A stretch of 64,000 nucleotides of DNA from Streptomyces alfalfae (GCF_004127445.1 NZ_QEXM01000040.1:1-64000), one strand, 5' to 3'; counted from the first letter of the stretch, positions 18,241 to 27,155 are shown. Numbers and translations are program-made. Notes: a model not told the origin generated them from the sequence alone.

Positions 18241-18875
18241 CCAGCGACGACGGCCGCGGCGCCGACAAGGTGATCAAGGTCCTGCTCGCGGAGGACCAGG
18301 GGATGGTCCGCGAGGCCCTCGCCGCGCTGCTCGGCCTGGAACCCGACATCGAGGTCGTCGCCCAGGTGGGCCGCGGCGACGAGGTGCTCGCGGCGGCGCG
18401 CGAGGCGGACGTCGACGTCGCGCTGCTCGACATCGAGATGCCGGGCCGCACCGGCATCGAGGCCGCGGCCGAACTGCGCGCCGCGCTCCCCGCCGTGAAG
18501 GTGGTCGTCCTGACCACCTTCGGCCGCCCCGGCCACCTCCGCGACGCCATGGAGTCCGGCGCCCGTGCCTTCCTGGTCAAGGACGCCCCCGCCGCCCAGC
18601 TCGCCGCGGCCGTGCGCAAGGTCCTCGCGGGCGAGCGGGTCATCGACCCCGCCCTCGCCGCCGCGGCCCTCGCCGAGGGCGCGAACCCCCTGACGGACCG
18701 CGAGCGCGAGGTCCTGCGCGCGGCGGCCGGCGGCGCCACCAACGCCGAACTGGCGGCCGCCCTGCACCTGTCCCAGGGCACCGTCCGCAACTACCTCTCC
18801 ACGGCCATCCAGAAGCTCGCCGTCCGCAACCGCGCCGAGGCGGTCGGCGTCGCCCGCGACAAGGGCTGGCTCTGA
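18237..18875 (+). CDS. LuxR-family response regulator, DesR-like
   Basis: This 212-residue cytosolic regulator has an N-terminal receiver domain with phospho-acceptor Asp65 (LLDIEMPG), acidic Glu19-Asp20, Thr in VLTTFG and Lys in LVKDAP. The C-terminal HTH spans about 145-205, with NPLTDREREVL and the recognition helix LSQGTVRNYLS. It is the partner of the coupled kinase. Its likely target is the operon's own promoter palindrome at 15268-15281. The 3' end converges with a decayed SirB1-type gene 8 bp away. Confidence 0.93.
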   Translation: MTSDDGRGADKVIKVLLAEDQGMVREALAALLGLEPDIEVVAQVGRGDEVLAAAREADVDVALLDIEMPGRTGIEAAAELRAALPAVKVVVLTTFGRPGHLRDAMESGARAFLVKDAPAAQLAAAVRKVLAGERVIDPALAAAALAEGANPLTDREREVLRAAAGGATNAELAAALHLSQGTVRNYLSTAIQKLAVRNRAEAVGVARDKGWL

Positions 18876-18882
18876 GCGCCCG

Positions 18883-19730
18883 ATTCAGCCGGGCGCGGGC
18901 GCCCCGCGCCTGACGCCGCGCCCGGTCCGCCGCCCCGTCCGTGTCGGCCACCTCGTCGGCGTAGGAGTCGAGCTCGCGCGCGCCGGCGGCGAAGTCGCCC
19001 TGCCGTACGAGGAGCTGGGCGCGCTCGAAGCGCGGCCGGGGCGGCGGCGAGGGCAGGAGCAGGCAGAGGCCGAGCGCCCAGAGGGAGACGTCGCGGCGCT
19101 CGGGACGCGGCGCGGCCCACGCGCGGATGTCGTCCAGGACCCGCCGCACGATGTCCGGCGTCCGCGCGGGCCCCGGCATGGACGGCACGAGGGGGCTTCC
19201 CGGTGGCCGCCGCCACGAGCAGCCCGGCGTCCGCGCCCGTCAGGACCCGGCCGCCCGCGAAGGGGCCGGCGAGCACCAGGTCGTCAGGGGGTCCGAAGCC
19301 GACCACGAAGTGGCCCGGCAGCGCCACCCCGCGGACCGTGGCGCCCGCGCGCCGCGCCACCTCCAGCCAGAGCGCCGACAGCAGGATCGGCAGGCCCCCG
19401 CGGCGGCGCGGGACCCGGTGCGGCAGAGACGGCTCCCGGCGCTGGTGGTCACCGGGCCCGCCCCGGAAGCCGTAGCGCCCGCCGAGGAGTTCCCCGACGG
19501 CCGCCGCCCGGGCCCGGGGGGGGGGGGCTTTCGTCGCTGCCGAGCGCGGCCTGCCCGGCGAGCCGGCCGAGCGGCCGCCGCGCCCTGCCGATCTCCGCCC
19601 GGTCGAGCAAGGGGTCCGTCTCCGCGCCGATCAGCAGGCACAGCAGGCGCAGCAGGGCGAGGTCGGGGTGCGGGGCCCCGGCCGCGAACAGCCGTCGCCA
19701 CTCGGGGGCTCCGGGGGATCGGGAAGGCAT
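18883..19730 (-). pseudogene. Decayed tandem copy of the SirB1-family gene
   Basis: Parts of this stretch in three frames align, in order, with the intact gene just upstream on the same strand. The first piece starts at ATG 19730 and contains a CLLIGAETDP motif. At a run of 12 G (minus-strand C, 19516-19527) the frame shifts. The second piece carries RRAGATVRGVALPGHFVVGF, as in the intact copy. A second shift near 19195 (one extra A fits) leads to the third piece, with VRRVLDDIRAWAAPRPERRD. The native stop is also lost, because the third frame runs on past the expected ARLN end into the antisense of the regulator gene. It is probably a dead duplicate, but each lesion could also be a sequencing error. 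Confidence 0.8.
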
Positions 19731-19777
19731 ACGTCCGTGGTGCCCGGCCGGGCCGATCGCCTACCGCCCCGCAGAGC

Positions 19778-20608
19778 TCAGTTCAGCATGGCCCTGGCCG
19801 CCCGCGCCTGCTGGCGGACCCGCTCGGCGGTGGTCGGCTCCACCGCCGTCACCACATCGGCGTACTCGTCGAGCTCCGCCGCTCCGCCCAGGAAGTCGCC
19901 GCGCTGGACGAGGAGTTGGGCCCGCTCATAGCGCAGCCTGGCGGGGTGCGCCGGCAGCAGCAGGGACAGGTCGAGCGCCCACAGCGCGACCTCGGAGCGC
20001 TCGGGGCGGGCGGCGGCCCAGGCGCGGATGTTGTTGAGGATGCGCTGGATGATGTTGAGCGGGTCGGCGGGCGTCAGCATCGAGGGCTGGAGCCCTGTGC
20101 CCGCGGTCCCCGCCACGAGCATCTCCGCGTCCTGCCCGGTCAGGATGCGGCCGCCGTCGAACGGATCGGCGAGCACCTGCTCGTCCCGCGGTCCGAAGCC
20201 GACCACGAAGTGGCCGGGCAGCGCCACGCCGTAGACGGGGGCGCCGGCGCGCCGCGCCACCTCCATCCACACCACCGACAAAAGGATCGGCAGGCCCTTG
20301 CGGCGCCGCAGCACCAGATGCAGCAGGGAGGAGTCCAGGCGCTGGTAGTCGCTCGGCGTGCCCTGGAAGCCGCACTGCTCGCCCAGGAGCTCGGCGAGCG
20401 CGGACGCCCACGCGCGGGGCCCGCCGGGGCGGAAGGGCAGCAGCCCCGCCAGCCGGTCGAGTTCGATCTCGGCGGTGTCGATCCCCTCCTGGCCGAGCGA
20501 GGGGTCCGCCTCCGTGCCGATCAGCAGGCACAGCAGGGCGAGACCGGGCCGTTCGGACCGTACCTCCTCGGCGAACCGCCGTCGCCATTCGCCGGACTCC
20601 GCGTGCAT
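19778..20608 (-). CDS. SirB1-family (transglutaminase-like/TPR) protein
   Basis: This 276-residue cytosolic protein has a SirB1-type N-terminus, a transglutaminase-like core and helical repeats. I chose ATG 20608, since GAGG lies 5 nt upstream; an in-frame ATG at 20626 adds six residues. The core region around residues 85-140 has GLPILLSVVWMEVARRAG, GVALPGHFVVGF and a DPFDGGRIL segment, which mirror the Cys-to-Ser-type remnant of a transglutaminase fold. The C-terminal third is TPR-like. I see no enzyme activity proven for this family. A decayed copy follows immediately. Confidence 0.85.
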   Translation of the reverse strand: MHAESGEWRRRFAEEVRSERPGLALLCLLIGTEADPSLGQEGIDTAEIELDRLAGLLPFRPGGPRAWASALAELLGEQCGFQGTPSDYQRLDSSLLHLVLRRRKGLPILLSVVWMEVARRAGAPVYGVALPGHFVVGFGPRDEQVLADPFDGGRILTGQDAEMLVAGTAGTGLQPSMLTPADPLNIIQRILNNIRAWAAARPERSEVALWALDLSLLLPAHPARLRYERAQLLVQRGDFLGGAAELDEYADVVTAVEPTTAERVRQQARAARAMLN

Positions 20609-20687
20609 ACGTGCCTCGTGTCTCATGCCCCGGTGGGGCGCTGTTGCCGTGTGCCGTGCCGTGCCGCCCGGCCGCCCCGGTGGCCGC

Positions 20688-21689
20688 TCAGGCCCGTCCG
20701 TGCCGGTAGTGGTGGTACGTGTGATGCGCCGCGAAGCCCATCCCGCCGTACAGTGCCCGCGCGCCGTCGTTGCCGTTCTCGACCTGCAGCCAGGCCGCCG
20801 ACGCGCCTTCGGACAGCGCCTGCCGGGCCAGTGCGGACATCACCGAGGTGGCGAGCCCCTGCCTGCGGCGCCCGGGATCCACCTCGACCGCCATGAATCC
20901 CGCCCAGCGCCCGTCGACCACGCACCGGCCGATGGCGGCCGGGGCGTCACCGCTCCCGGGCACGGAAGCGAACCACACCGAGGGCCCGCTTGCCAGCACC
21001 TTGCGCACATGGGGGCCCGGAGTTCCGGTCCGTCCGTAGCGCCGCAGCCATCCCTCGTCGCAGGAGCGCGACAGTTCCACGCCCGTCCCGTCCGCGTCCA
21101 GGTCCCCGACCGGGGCGAGCGCGCCGATGTGCAGTTCCGCGCTGACCTCGCGCTCCCAGCCCCGCGCCACCAGTTCCGCGCAGAGCGTCTCCTGGGTGCC
21201 CTCGGCGCCGGTCGCGGTCTGGACGTACGCGGGCAGCCCGCGCGCCCCGTACCACTTCCGCACCTCGCCCAGCGCCTCGTCGAGCGGCCGGCCCGGGTCG
21301 CCGAGCGGCAGCGCCGAGTTGGCCCGTCGCGTGAACCCGGCGGCGGCCCGCAGCTCCCAGTCGCCCAGCGGCTCGCTCTCCACCGGCTGCCAGGCGCGCG
21401 CGGACACCCGCGCCAGCTCCTCGTACGAGGCGGCGGGGCCGCGTCTGCGGGCCGGGGCCGCGGGCACGACCTTGCCCGCGACCAGCGTGTCCTCCGCGAT
21501 GCGGACGCTCTCGCCGGTCCTTCGTGTGATGAGCAGCACACCGTCGTCCCACGATGTGAGAACGCCGACCGTGTCGGTGAAACCGCCGCCGCGCTCGGCG
21601 GCGTCGGTGCGACGCCGGACTGATACACGTTTGCCCACGTCAGCGGCGGTGACACGGACCTCAAGTCGTCCGCCCGCAGTGAATTCCAC
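20688..21689 (-). CDS. GNAT acetyltransferase with N-terminal SH3-like domain (Rv0428c-like)
   Basis: This protein of about 333 residues combines two domains. Residues 1-75 resemble a small SH3-like fold (VGKRVSVRRRT, then VGVLTSWDDGVLLITRR). The C-terminal part (about 190-330) is a GNAT domain with the acetyl-CoA loop RRRQGLATSVM and a late LYGGMGF motif. The plan matches the mycobacterial protein Rv0428c, reported as a histone-like acetyltransferase; substrate here is unknown. Start GTG 21689 has GGAGG upstream at a rather long 13 nt. In-frame ATG 21719 adds ten residues and has a poorer site. Confidence 0.82.
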   Translation of the reverse strand: MEFTAGGRLEVRVTAADVGKRVSVRRRTDAAERGGGFTDTVGVLTSWDDGVLLITRRTGESVRIAEDTLVAGKVVPAAPARRRGPAASYEELARVSARAWQPVESEPLGDWELRAAAGFTRRANSALPLGDPGRPLDEALGEVRKWYGARGLPAYVQTATGAEGTQETLCAELVARGWEREVSAELHIGALAPVGDLDADGTGVELSRSCDEGWLRRYGRTGTPGPHVRKVLASGPSVWFASVPGSGDAPAAIGRCVVDGRWAGFMAVEVDPGRRRQGLATSVMSALARQALSEGASAAWLQVENGNDGARALYGGMGFAAHHTYHHYRHGRA

Positions 21690-21832
21690 GGCTTCTCGAG
21701 CCCCTCCTGTTCGGATCATGCCCAGGAACGGAGATACTAGGGGCGGGCATCGACGACGCCGCGCTCCCGCGCGCCAGGCGAGCGGAGCCTGAAGACGGCC
21801 CGCCAACGCCCGTATCGAGGAGGAACGACAGC

Positions 21833-22153
21833 GTGACCTACGTCATCGCGCAGCCTTGTGTCGACGTCAAGGACAAGGCGTGCATCGAGGAGTGCCCGGT
21901 CGACTGCATTTACGAGGGCTCCCGGTCCTTGTACATCCACCCGGACGAATGCGTCGACTGTGGAGCCTGCGAACCGGTCTGCCCGGTCGAGGCGATCTTC
22001 TACGAGGACGACACTCCAGAGGAGTGGAAGGACTACTACAAGGCGAACGTCGAGTTCTTCGACGAGCTGGGTTCGCCCGGCGGCGCGAGCAAGCTCGGTC
22101 TGATCGAGCGCGACCACGCCTTCATCGCCGCCCTGCCGCCGCAGAACCAGTAG
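21833..22153 (+). CDS. fdxA: 7Fe ferredoxin
   Basis: This 106-residue electron carrier starts at GTG 21833, with an AGGAGG site upstream. Cys9, Cys17, Cys21 and Cys25, then Cys40, Cys43, Cys46 and Cys50, give the pattern of a [3Fe-4S]/[4Fe-4S] seven-iron ferredoxin. The acidic tail is typical. It transfers electrons to cytosolic reductases, possibly cytochrome P450 systems in actinobacteria. It lies just before dapC, an arrangement also seen in mycobacteria (fdxC-dapC). A strong terminator separates the two genes. Confidence 0.95.
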   Translation: MTYVIAQPCVDVKDKACIEECPVDCIYEGSRSLYIHPDECVDCGACEPVCPVEAIFYEDDTPEEWKDYYKANVEFFDELGSPGGASKLGLIERDHAFIAALPPQNQ

Positions 22154-22170
22154 CAGCGGCGCGAAGCGCC

Positions 22171-22212
22171 GCCCCGGTCCCGTACGGCATGTCCCGCGTA
22201 CGGGACCGGGGC
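22171..22212 (+). terminator. Terminator after fdxA
   Basis: A perfect 16-bp inverted repeat (22171-22186 with 22197-22212) with a 10-nt loop is followed by GTTTGTCC. It begins 17 bp after the fdxA stop and should keep fdxA transcripts from running into dapC, unless read-through is intended. Confidence 0.8.
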
Positions 22213-22245
22213 GTTTGTCCATCCACGCAAGCCGGGAGTCCGTAC

Positions 22246-23364
22246 GTGTCCGCAGTTTCCGACCGCCTGCCCACCTTCCCCTGGGACAAGCTGGAGCCCT
22301 ACAAGGCCACGGCCGCCGCCCACCCCGGCGGCATCGTCGACCTGTCGGTGGGCACGCCGGTCGACCCGGTGCCCGAGCTGATCCAGAAAGCGCTGGTCGC
22401 GGCGGCGGACTCGCCGGGCTATCCCACGGTGTGGGGCACGCCCGAGCTGCGTGACGCGCTCACGGGCTGGTGCGAGCGACGCCTCGGGGCGACCGGCTTC
22501 ACGCACCGCAACGTCCTGCCGGTCGTCGGCTCCAAGGAACTGGTGGCCTGGCTCCCGACCCAGCTCGGCCTCGGCCCGGGTGACGTCGTCGCCCACCCCC
22601 GGCTCGCCTACCCGACGTACGAGGTGGGCGCGCGCCTGGCCAGGGCCGAGTACGTCACGTACGACCCCGACGTGTTCGCCTCCGACGCCGCGGTGGCGGA
22701 ACTCGACCCCGCCGGGATGAAGCTCCTCTGGCTCAATTCGCCCTCCAACCCGACCGGCCGCGTCCTCGCCCTGGACGAGCTGCAGCGGGCCGTGGCCTGG
22801 GCGCGCGAGCACGGCGTGCTGCTCGTCAGCGACGAGTGCTACCTGGAGCTCGGCTGGGAGGCCGACCCCGTCTCGGTCCTGCACCCGGACGTGTGCGGCG
22901 GTTCCCACGAGGGCATCGTCGCCGTCCACTCGCTCTCGAAGCGCTCGAACCTCGCCGGCTACCGCGCCGCGTTCATCGCCGGCGACCCGGCCGTGCTCGG
23001 GGACCTGCTCCAGATCCGCAAGCACGGCGGCATGATGACGTCCGCGCCCACCCAGGCGGCCGTCGTGGCGGCGCTCGGCGACGACCAGCACGTGCGCGAG
23101 CAGCGCGAGCGGTACGCGGCCCGGCGCACCGCCCTGCGCGAGGCCCTGGTGAAGCACGGCTTCCGCATCGAGCACAGCGAGGCGAGCCTGTATCTGTGGG
23201 CCACGCGCGGGGAGTCCTGCTGGGACACCGTCGGCCACCTCGCCGGCCTGGGCGTCCTGGTGGCGCCCGGCGACTTCTACGGGCCCGCGGGCGAGCGGTT
23301 CGTCCGGGTGGCGCTGACGGCGACGGACGAGCGCGTGGCGGCGGCGGTCGCACGCCTGACGTGA
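22246..23364 (+). CDS. dapC: Succinyldiaminopimelate transaminase
   Basis: DapC is a pyridoxal-phosphate aminotransferase that makes N-succinyl-LL-diaminopimelate in lysine and cell-wall precursor synthesis. The 372-residue protein is a fold-type-I aminotransferase. It has SPSNPTGRVL, Asp and Tyr in SDECYLELG, and the Schiff-base Lys in SLSKRSNLAGYR (about residue 234). Start GTG 22246 has GGAG 7 nt upstream. The pathway partner dapE lies 1.8 kb downstream. The 3' end has a bidirectional terminator. Confidence 0.93.
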   Translation: MSAVSDRLPTFPWDKLEPYKATAAAHPGGIVDLSVGTPVDPVPELIQKALVAAADSPGYPTVWGTPELRDALTGWCERRLGATGFTHRNVLPVVGSKELVAWLPTQLGLGPGDVVAHPRLAYPTYEVGARLARAEYVTYDPDVFASDAAVAELDPAGMKLLWLNSPSNPTGRVLALDELQRAVAWAREHGVLLVSDECYLELGWEADPVSVLHPDVCGGSHEGIVAVHSLSKRSNLAGYRAAFIAGDPAVLGDLLQIRKHGGMMTSAPTQAAVVAALGDDQHVREQRERYAARRTALREALVKHGFRIEHSEASLYLWATRGESCWDTVGHLAGLGVLVAPGDFYGPAGERFVRVALTATDERVAAAVARLT

Positions 23365-23376
23365 GGAACGCCGGAC

Positions 23377-23419
23377 ATGACGTGGGGCCCCGAGCCAGTG
23401 GCTCGGGGCCCCACGTCAT
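23377..23419. terminator. Bidirectional terminator between dapC and the secreted-protein gene
   Basis: Perfect 20-bp arms (23377-23396 with 23400-23419) flank a 3-nt loop. It lies between two convergent genes, 12 bp past the dapC stop and 13 bp past the other gene's stop, so it should stop transcription from both sides. Confidence 0.85.
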
Positions 23420-23432
23420 GGGGGTCGCTCGA

Positions 23433-23855
23433 TCAGCCGAGCGGCAGGCCCTGGGTCGGCAGTCCGCCCTTGGTCAGCGAGTCGGTCGGCAGCCCGCCCT
23501 CGGTGGCCGTGCTCGCGGTGTCGCCGACGACCTTGCCCGCGGCGCCGGCGACGTCGCCGACGGCCTTCTGGGCGACCGGCGTCGTCGTCTTGGCGCTCTG
23601 GCCGACGACCTTCGTGGCGGCGGGCACGGTCTTCTTCACGGCCTTGCTGCCGGCCTCACCGGCGAGGTTGCCGGTGTTCTGGGCGGCGCTGTCGACGGTG
23701 TTGCCGAGGTTCGCGGTGTCCAGCGCGGTGAGCCCGCCCAGGTCGGGAGCGGCGGGGAGGGCGCTTGCGGAGCCGGCCGCACCGACCACGGAAGCTGCTC
23801 CCGCAGCGCTGAGCAGCGCCGCGCGGGCGATCCGGCGGGTCAGGGGGAGGGACAT
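23433..23855 (-). CDS. Small secreted Ala/Thr/Lys-rich protein, function unknown
   Basis: This 140-residue protein has an RR-containing signal peptide: basic start MSLPLTRRIARA, then a hydrophobic core, with likely cleavage after SASA near residue 32. The mature part is low-complexity, with recurring GK/AA/TT segments and no Cys. It has been labelled an ATP-binding protein in related genomes, but no nucleotide motif is visible here. The AAGGAG site lies 6 nt before ATG 23855. A strong terminator follows it. It may be a surface or spore-coat-associated protein; this is a guess. Confidence 0.7.
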   Translation of the reverse strand: MSLPLTRRIARAALLSAAGAASVVGAAGSASALPAAPDLGGLTALDTANLGNTVDSAAQNTGNLAGEAGSKAVKKTVPAATKVVGQSAKTTTPVAQKAVGDVAGAAGKVVGDTASTATEGGLPTDSLTKGGLPTQGLPLG

Positions 23856-24180
23856 GATGCTCCTTCAGACGGGAGAAGACGGTGAGGTGTCCGGCCGGAT
23901 CGTCTCCGGCGTCCCACCGGATGGGTTCCGGCGCTCGGACGCAGTGAATACCGCTCAAGGCCTGGATTGGTTACGGCGGGCCAACGTAAAGAGTCGGCAA
24001 TGCGTCGCATAATCGGCTCCGGACAAAAGCGGGCAGAGAACGCGTCGCTCGTGACGCCCGCAGAATCCTTCATTCCCTTGGCCCGCAAGGGGCGTAGGGG
24101 CAGGGTGGGCAGGTCGGGGCGGCGTGGCCGCGCTTCCGTGGAAGGGCGATCTCCATGCCCCCGCCGGGGGACGGGTCGCA
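23856..24180. other. Intergenic gap of 325 bp with no recognised gene
   Basis: This stretch separates two leftward genes. It contains the ribosome site of the 23855 gene and a somewhat AT-richer section at 23940-24040. I found no -35/-10 pair that I would stand behind. Short open frames here have poor codon use and look like chance. Confidence 0.5.
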
Positions 24181-25083
24181 CTACTGCGCGGTGACGATCC
24201 GCACTCGGTCGGCCGCACCGGGGCCCGCGGCCCTGCCCGCCGCCACCTCGTGCCACCCGCCCGAACCGCCGACGCGCCACTCCCGCCCCGCGTACGAGAC
24301 GCGCTCCACGCGCAGCGCCGACGACTGCGCCACCGCCCAGTGCGCCAGCTCCCAGCCGCGCCGCGGGGCCTCGCCGCCCGCCGCCGCGGTGGCGGGCACC
24401 GGGACCGTCACCGTGCGGCCCCCCACGGCCTCGGGGCGCACGGCACGGCCGAAGTCACGCTCCAGCGCGGCCCGCACCTTCGCGGGGCCGCCGGGGGCCG
24501 TGCCGGGGTGGCCCTCGCAGCTGAACGTCGCGGGCGCGCGGCCGGTGAGCGCGGCGGCCAGCAGCACGGCGTCCGGCTCGTGCTTGGCGTAGGCCTGCGG
24601 ATAGCCGCTGCGCTGCACGCGCTGCGCGGCGACCGTGAGGGGCAGCCGCGAATAGCCGGGGACCTCGGCCAGATGCGCGTAGAACCGCGCCGCGGAGTAG
24701 GCCGGGTCCATGATCTGGCGCTCGTCGCCCCAGCCCTGCGTGGGGCGCTGCTGGAAGAGGCCGAGCGAATCACGGTCGCCGAAGCGGATGTTGCGCAGGC
24801 CCGACTCCTGGAGGGCGGTCGCCAGCGCGATCGTCACGGCCCGCTCGGGCATGCCGCGCGAGGTGCCGACGGCGGCGACCGTCGCGGCGTTCTCCGCCTG
24901 CTCGGCCGTGAACTCGTACGAGGCGCCGTCGCCGTTGGCCGACACCACCGTGCACCGGGGGGAGGGCTTGCCGCCGTAGACGTACTGCACGGCGACATAG
25001 CCGGCGACGGCGAGCAGCACCGCGACCGCGGTTCCGAGACGGGCGAGGCGGCCGCGCCGGGAGGGGGTGGGTGGCTCAGGCAC
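24181..25083 (-). CDS. Membrane-anchored lysozyme-fold / lytic-transglycosylase-like protein
   Basis: This 300-residue protein has a short basic tail, one transmembrane helix (about 16-36) and an outside domain. Residues about 85-130 read IALATALQESGLRNI, then DRDSLGLFQQRPTQGWGD, a pattern typical of soluble lytic transglycosylase or Rpf-like folds, with the ES of ALQESG as candidate catalytic Glu. A Cys pair (Cys44, and Cys in TFSCEGH) could form a disulfide. The start lies 62 bp from divergent dapE. Related genes are sometimes mislabelled as heavy-metal transporters; I see no support for that. A cell-wall hydrolase is the best guess. Confidence 0.72.
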   Translation of the reverse strand: MPEPPTPSRRGRLARLGTAVAVLLAVAGYVAVQYVYGGKPSPRCTVVSANGDGASYEFTAEQAENAATVAAVGTSRGMPERAVTIALATALQESGLRNIRFGDRDSLGLFQQRPTQGWGDERQIMDPAYSAARFYAHLAEVPGYSRLPLTVAAQRVQRSGYPQAYAKHEPDAVLLAAALTGRAPATFSCEGHPGTAPGGPAKVRAALERDFGRAVRPEAVGGRTVTVPVPATAAAGGEAPRRGWELAHWAVAQSSALRVERVSYAGREWRVGGSGGWHEVAAGRAAGPGAADRVRIVTAQ

Positions 25084-25145
25084 GCGTCCAAGGTACTGGA
25101 GACCGCCGACAGGCCGGCGCGCCTTCGGGCGTTAGGGTCGACCGC

Positions 25146-26225
25146 ATGCCTCACACCCCGCTTGACCTCACGTTGGACGCCGCCGAGCTGACCGCCCGCC
25201 TTGTCGACTTCCCGTCGCCGAGCGGTTCGGAGGCGGCCCTCGCCGACGCCATCGAGACGGCCCTGCGCGGCCTGCCGCACCTCACCGTCGACCGGCACGG
25301 CAACAACGTGGTGGCCCGCACGAACCTCGGCCGCGCGGAGCGGGTCGTCCTCGCCGGGCACATCGACACCGTGCCGATCGCCGACAACGTCCCCTCGCGC
25401 CTCGACGAGGACGGCGTCCTGTGGGGCTGCGGCACCTGCGACATGAAGTCGGGCGTCGCCGTGCAGCTGCGCATCGCCCAGACGGTCACGGAGCCCAACC
25501 GCGACCTCACCTTCGTCTTCTACGACAACGAAGAGGTCGCCGCCCACCTGAACGGCCTCGGGCACATCGCCGAGGCGCACCCCGACTGGCTCGCGGGCGA
25601 CTTCGCGGTCCTCCTGGAGCCGACCGACGGCCAGGTCGAGGGCGGTTGCCAGGGCACCCTGCGGGTCCTGCTGAGGACCAAGGGGGTGCGGGCGCACTCC
25701 GCGCGCGCGTGGATGGGCTCCAACGCCATCCACGCCGCCACCCCGATCCTCGTCAGGCTCGCCGCGTACGAGCCGCGCAAGCCGGTGGTGGACGGCCTGG
25801 AGTACCACGAGGGCCTCAACGCCGTCCGCATCGAGGGCGGCGTCGCCACCAACGTCATCCCCGACGAGTGCACCGTCACCGTCAACTTCCGCTACGCGCC
25901 CGACCGCAGCGAGGAGGACGCCCTCGCCTTCGTGCGCGACTACTTCGCGGACTGCGGCGTCGACGAGTTCATCGTCGACGACCACACGGGCGCGGCCCGC
26001 CCCGGCCTCGACCACCCGGCGGCCGCCGCCTTCATGGCGGCCGTCGGCGGCGAGGCCCGCCCCAAGTTCGGCTGGACGGACGTCTCCCGCTTCAGCGCCC
26101 TCGGCGTCCCCGCCGTCAACTTCAGCCCCGGGGACCCGCTGCTCGCCCACAAGGTCGACGAGCGCGTACGGGCCTCGCTGATCCCCGAGGCGGAGGAGCG
26201 GCTGCGCGACTGGCTGACGGCCTAG
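25146..26225 (+). CDS. dapE: Succinyl-diaminopimelate desuccinylase
   Basis: DapE is a di-zinc M20-family amidase that frees LL-diaminopimelate from its succinyl form, supplying lysine and peptidoglycan. The 359-residue protein has metal-site motifs GHIDTVP, the bridging Asp in GTCDMKSG, the catalytic Glu pair in DNEEV, and a later His in the C-terminal lobe. ATG 25146 is the start; a longer frame upstream has no ribosome site. It belongs to the same pathway as dapC at 22.2 kb. In mycobacteria dapE also sits near a LOG-family gene, as it does here. Confidence 0.93.
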   Translation: MPHTPLDLTLDAAELTARLVDFPSPSGSEAALADAIETALRGLPHLTVDRHGNNVVARTNLGRAERVVLAGHIDTVPIADNVPSRLDEDGVLWGCGTCDMKSGVAVQLRIAQTVTEPNRDLTFVFYDNEEVAAHLNGLGHIAEAHPDWLAGDFAVLLEPTDGQVEGGCQGTLRVLLRTKGVRAHSARAWMGSNAIHAATPILVRLAAYEPRKPVVDGLEYHEGLNAVRIEGGVATNVIPDECTVTVNFRYAPDRSEEDALAFVRDYFADCGVDEFIVDDHTGAARPGLDHPAAAAFMAAVGGEARPKFGWTDVSRFSALGVPAVNFSPGDPLLAHKVDERVRASLIPEAEERLRDWLTA

Positions 26226-26322
26226 CCGCGCGGGCGGGCACGGCGCAGGACATCACGAGGTCCCTCGGCCGTAACCCGCCTGGACCTAGGCTGTGGTTCC
26301 GTACGCATGGAGGGAGCAGACG

Positions 26323-27084
26323 ATGACCGAATACGACGGCCCCGCTGCCGGGAAGCATCCCGACGAGAAGCAGGTGGGTCCGGTGCTGCGCCGGCGCGAC
26401 AAGGTGCAGGCCGGCACCACCACCGATCAGCGTCTCCTCGACTCCGCCGGCCCCTCCGAGTGGGTCCACACCGACCCCTGGCGGGTGCTGCGCATCCAGT
26501 CGGAGTTCATCGAGGGCTTCGGCACCCTGGCCGAACTGCCGCCGGCGATCAGCGTCTTCGGCTCGGCGCGCACCCCGATGGACTCACCGGAGTACGCGGC
26601 CGGGGTGGAGATCGGCAGAGCCCTCGTGGAGGCCGGCTTCGCGGTCATCACGGGAGGCGGGCCCGGCGCGATGCAGGCCGCCAACCAGGGGGCCGTCGAC
26701 GCCAAGGGCACCTCGGTCGGCCTCGGCATCGAGCTGCCCTTCGAGCAGGGCCTCAACCCGTATGTCGACATCGGCGTCAACTTCCGGTACTTCTTCGTCC
26801 GCAAGACGATGTTCGTGAAGTACGCGCAGGGCTTCGTGGTCCTGCCCGGCGGCCTCGGCACCCTGGACGAGCTCTTCGAGGCGCTCACCCTGGTGCAGAC
26901 CCGCAAGGTCACGCGCTTCCCGATCGTCCTCTTCGGCACGCAGTACTGGAGCGGCCTGATCGACTGGCTGAAGGACACCGTCATCGCCCAGGGCAAGGCC
27001 TCCGAGGCCGACCTGCTCCTCTTCCACGTCACGGACGACGTGGAGGAGGCCATCTCCCTGGTGACGAAGGAAGTCGGGAAGTAG
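26323..27084 (+). CDS. LOG-family protein (TIGR00730), likely nucleotide phosphoribohydrolase
   Basis: This 253-residue protein is a lysine-decarboxylase-like Rossmann-fold enzyme of the LOG group. It has GGGPGAMQAANQGA and the conserved PGGLGTLDELFE motif, which carries the active-site Glu and nucleotide-binding residues. LOG proteins release cytokinin-like bases from nucleoside monophosphates; several bacterial ones act on purine monophosphates. A GAGGGAGC site precedes ATG 26323. It follows dapE and converges with the FolP-like gene, as in M. tuberculosis Rv1202 to Rv1207. Confidence 0.88.
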   Translation: MTEYDGPAAGKHPDEKQVGPVLRRRDKVQAGTTTDQRLLDSAGPSEWVHTDPWRVLRIQSEFIEGFGTLAELPPAISVFGSARTPMDSPEYAAGVEIGRALVEAGFAVITGGGPGAMQAANQGAVDAKGTSVGLGIELPFEQGLNPYVDIGVNFRYFFVRKTMFVKYAQGFVVLPGGLGTLDELFEALTLVQTRKVTRFPIVLFGTQYWSGLIDWLKDTVIAQGKASEADLLLFHVTDDVEEAISLVTKEVGK

Positions 27085-27090
27085 CCCCCC

Positions 27091-27128
27091 CACGCGCGCG
27101 GGCGCCCGGCGGGCCTCCCGCGCGCGTG
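27091..27128. terminator. Terminator between the LOG and FolP-like genes
   Basis: A perfect 12-bp inverted repeat (27091-27102 with 27117-27128) and a 14-nt loop lie 7 bp past the LOG stop and 28 bp past the convergent stop. It can serve both genes. Confidence 0.65.
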
Positions 27129-27155
27129 CCGCCCGCCCCGGCCCGGCGGGCGCGC

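Noticed and set aside
19516-19527. Phase-variable SirB1-type gene through the 12-base tract
   Set aside because: A second frameshift near 19195 and a missing stop remain, so tract change alone cannot restore the gene.
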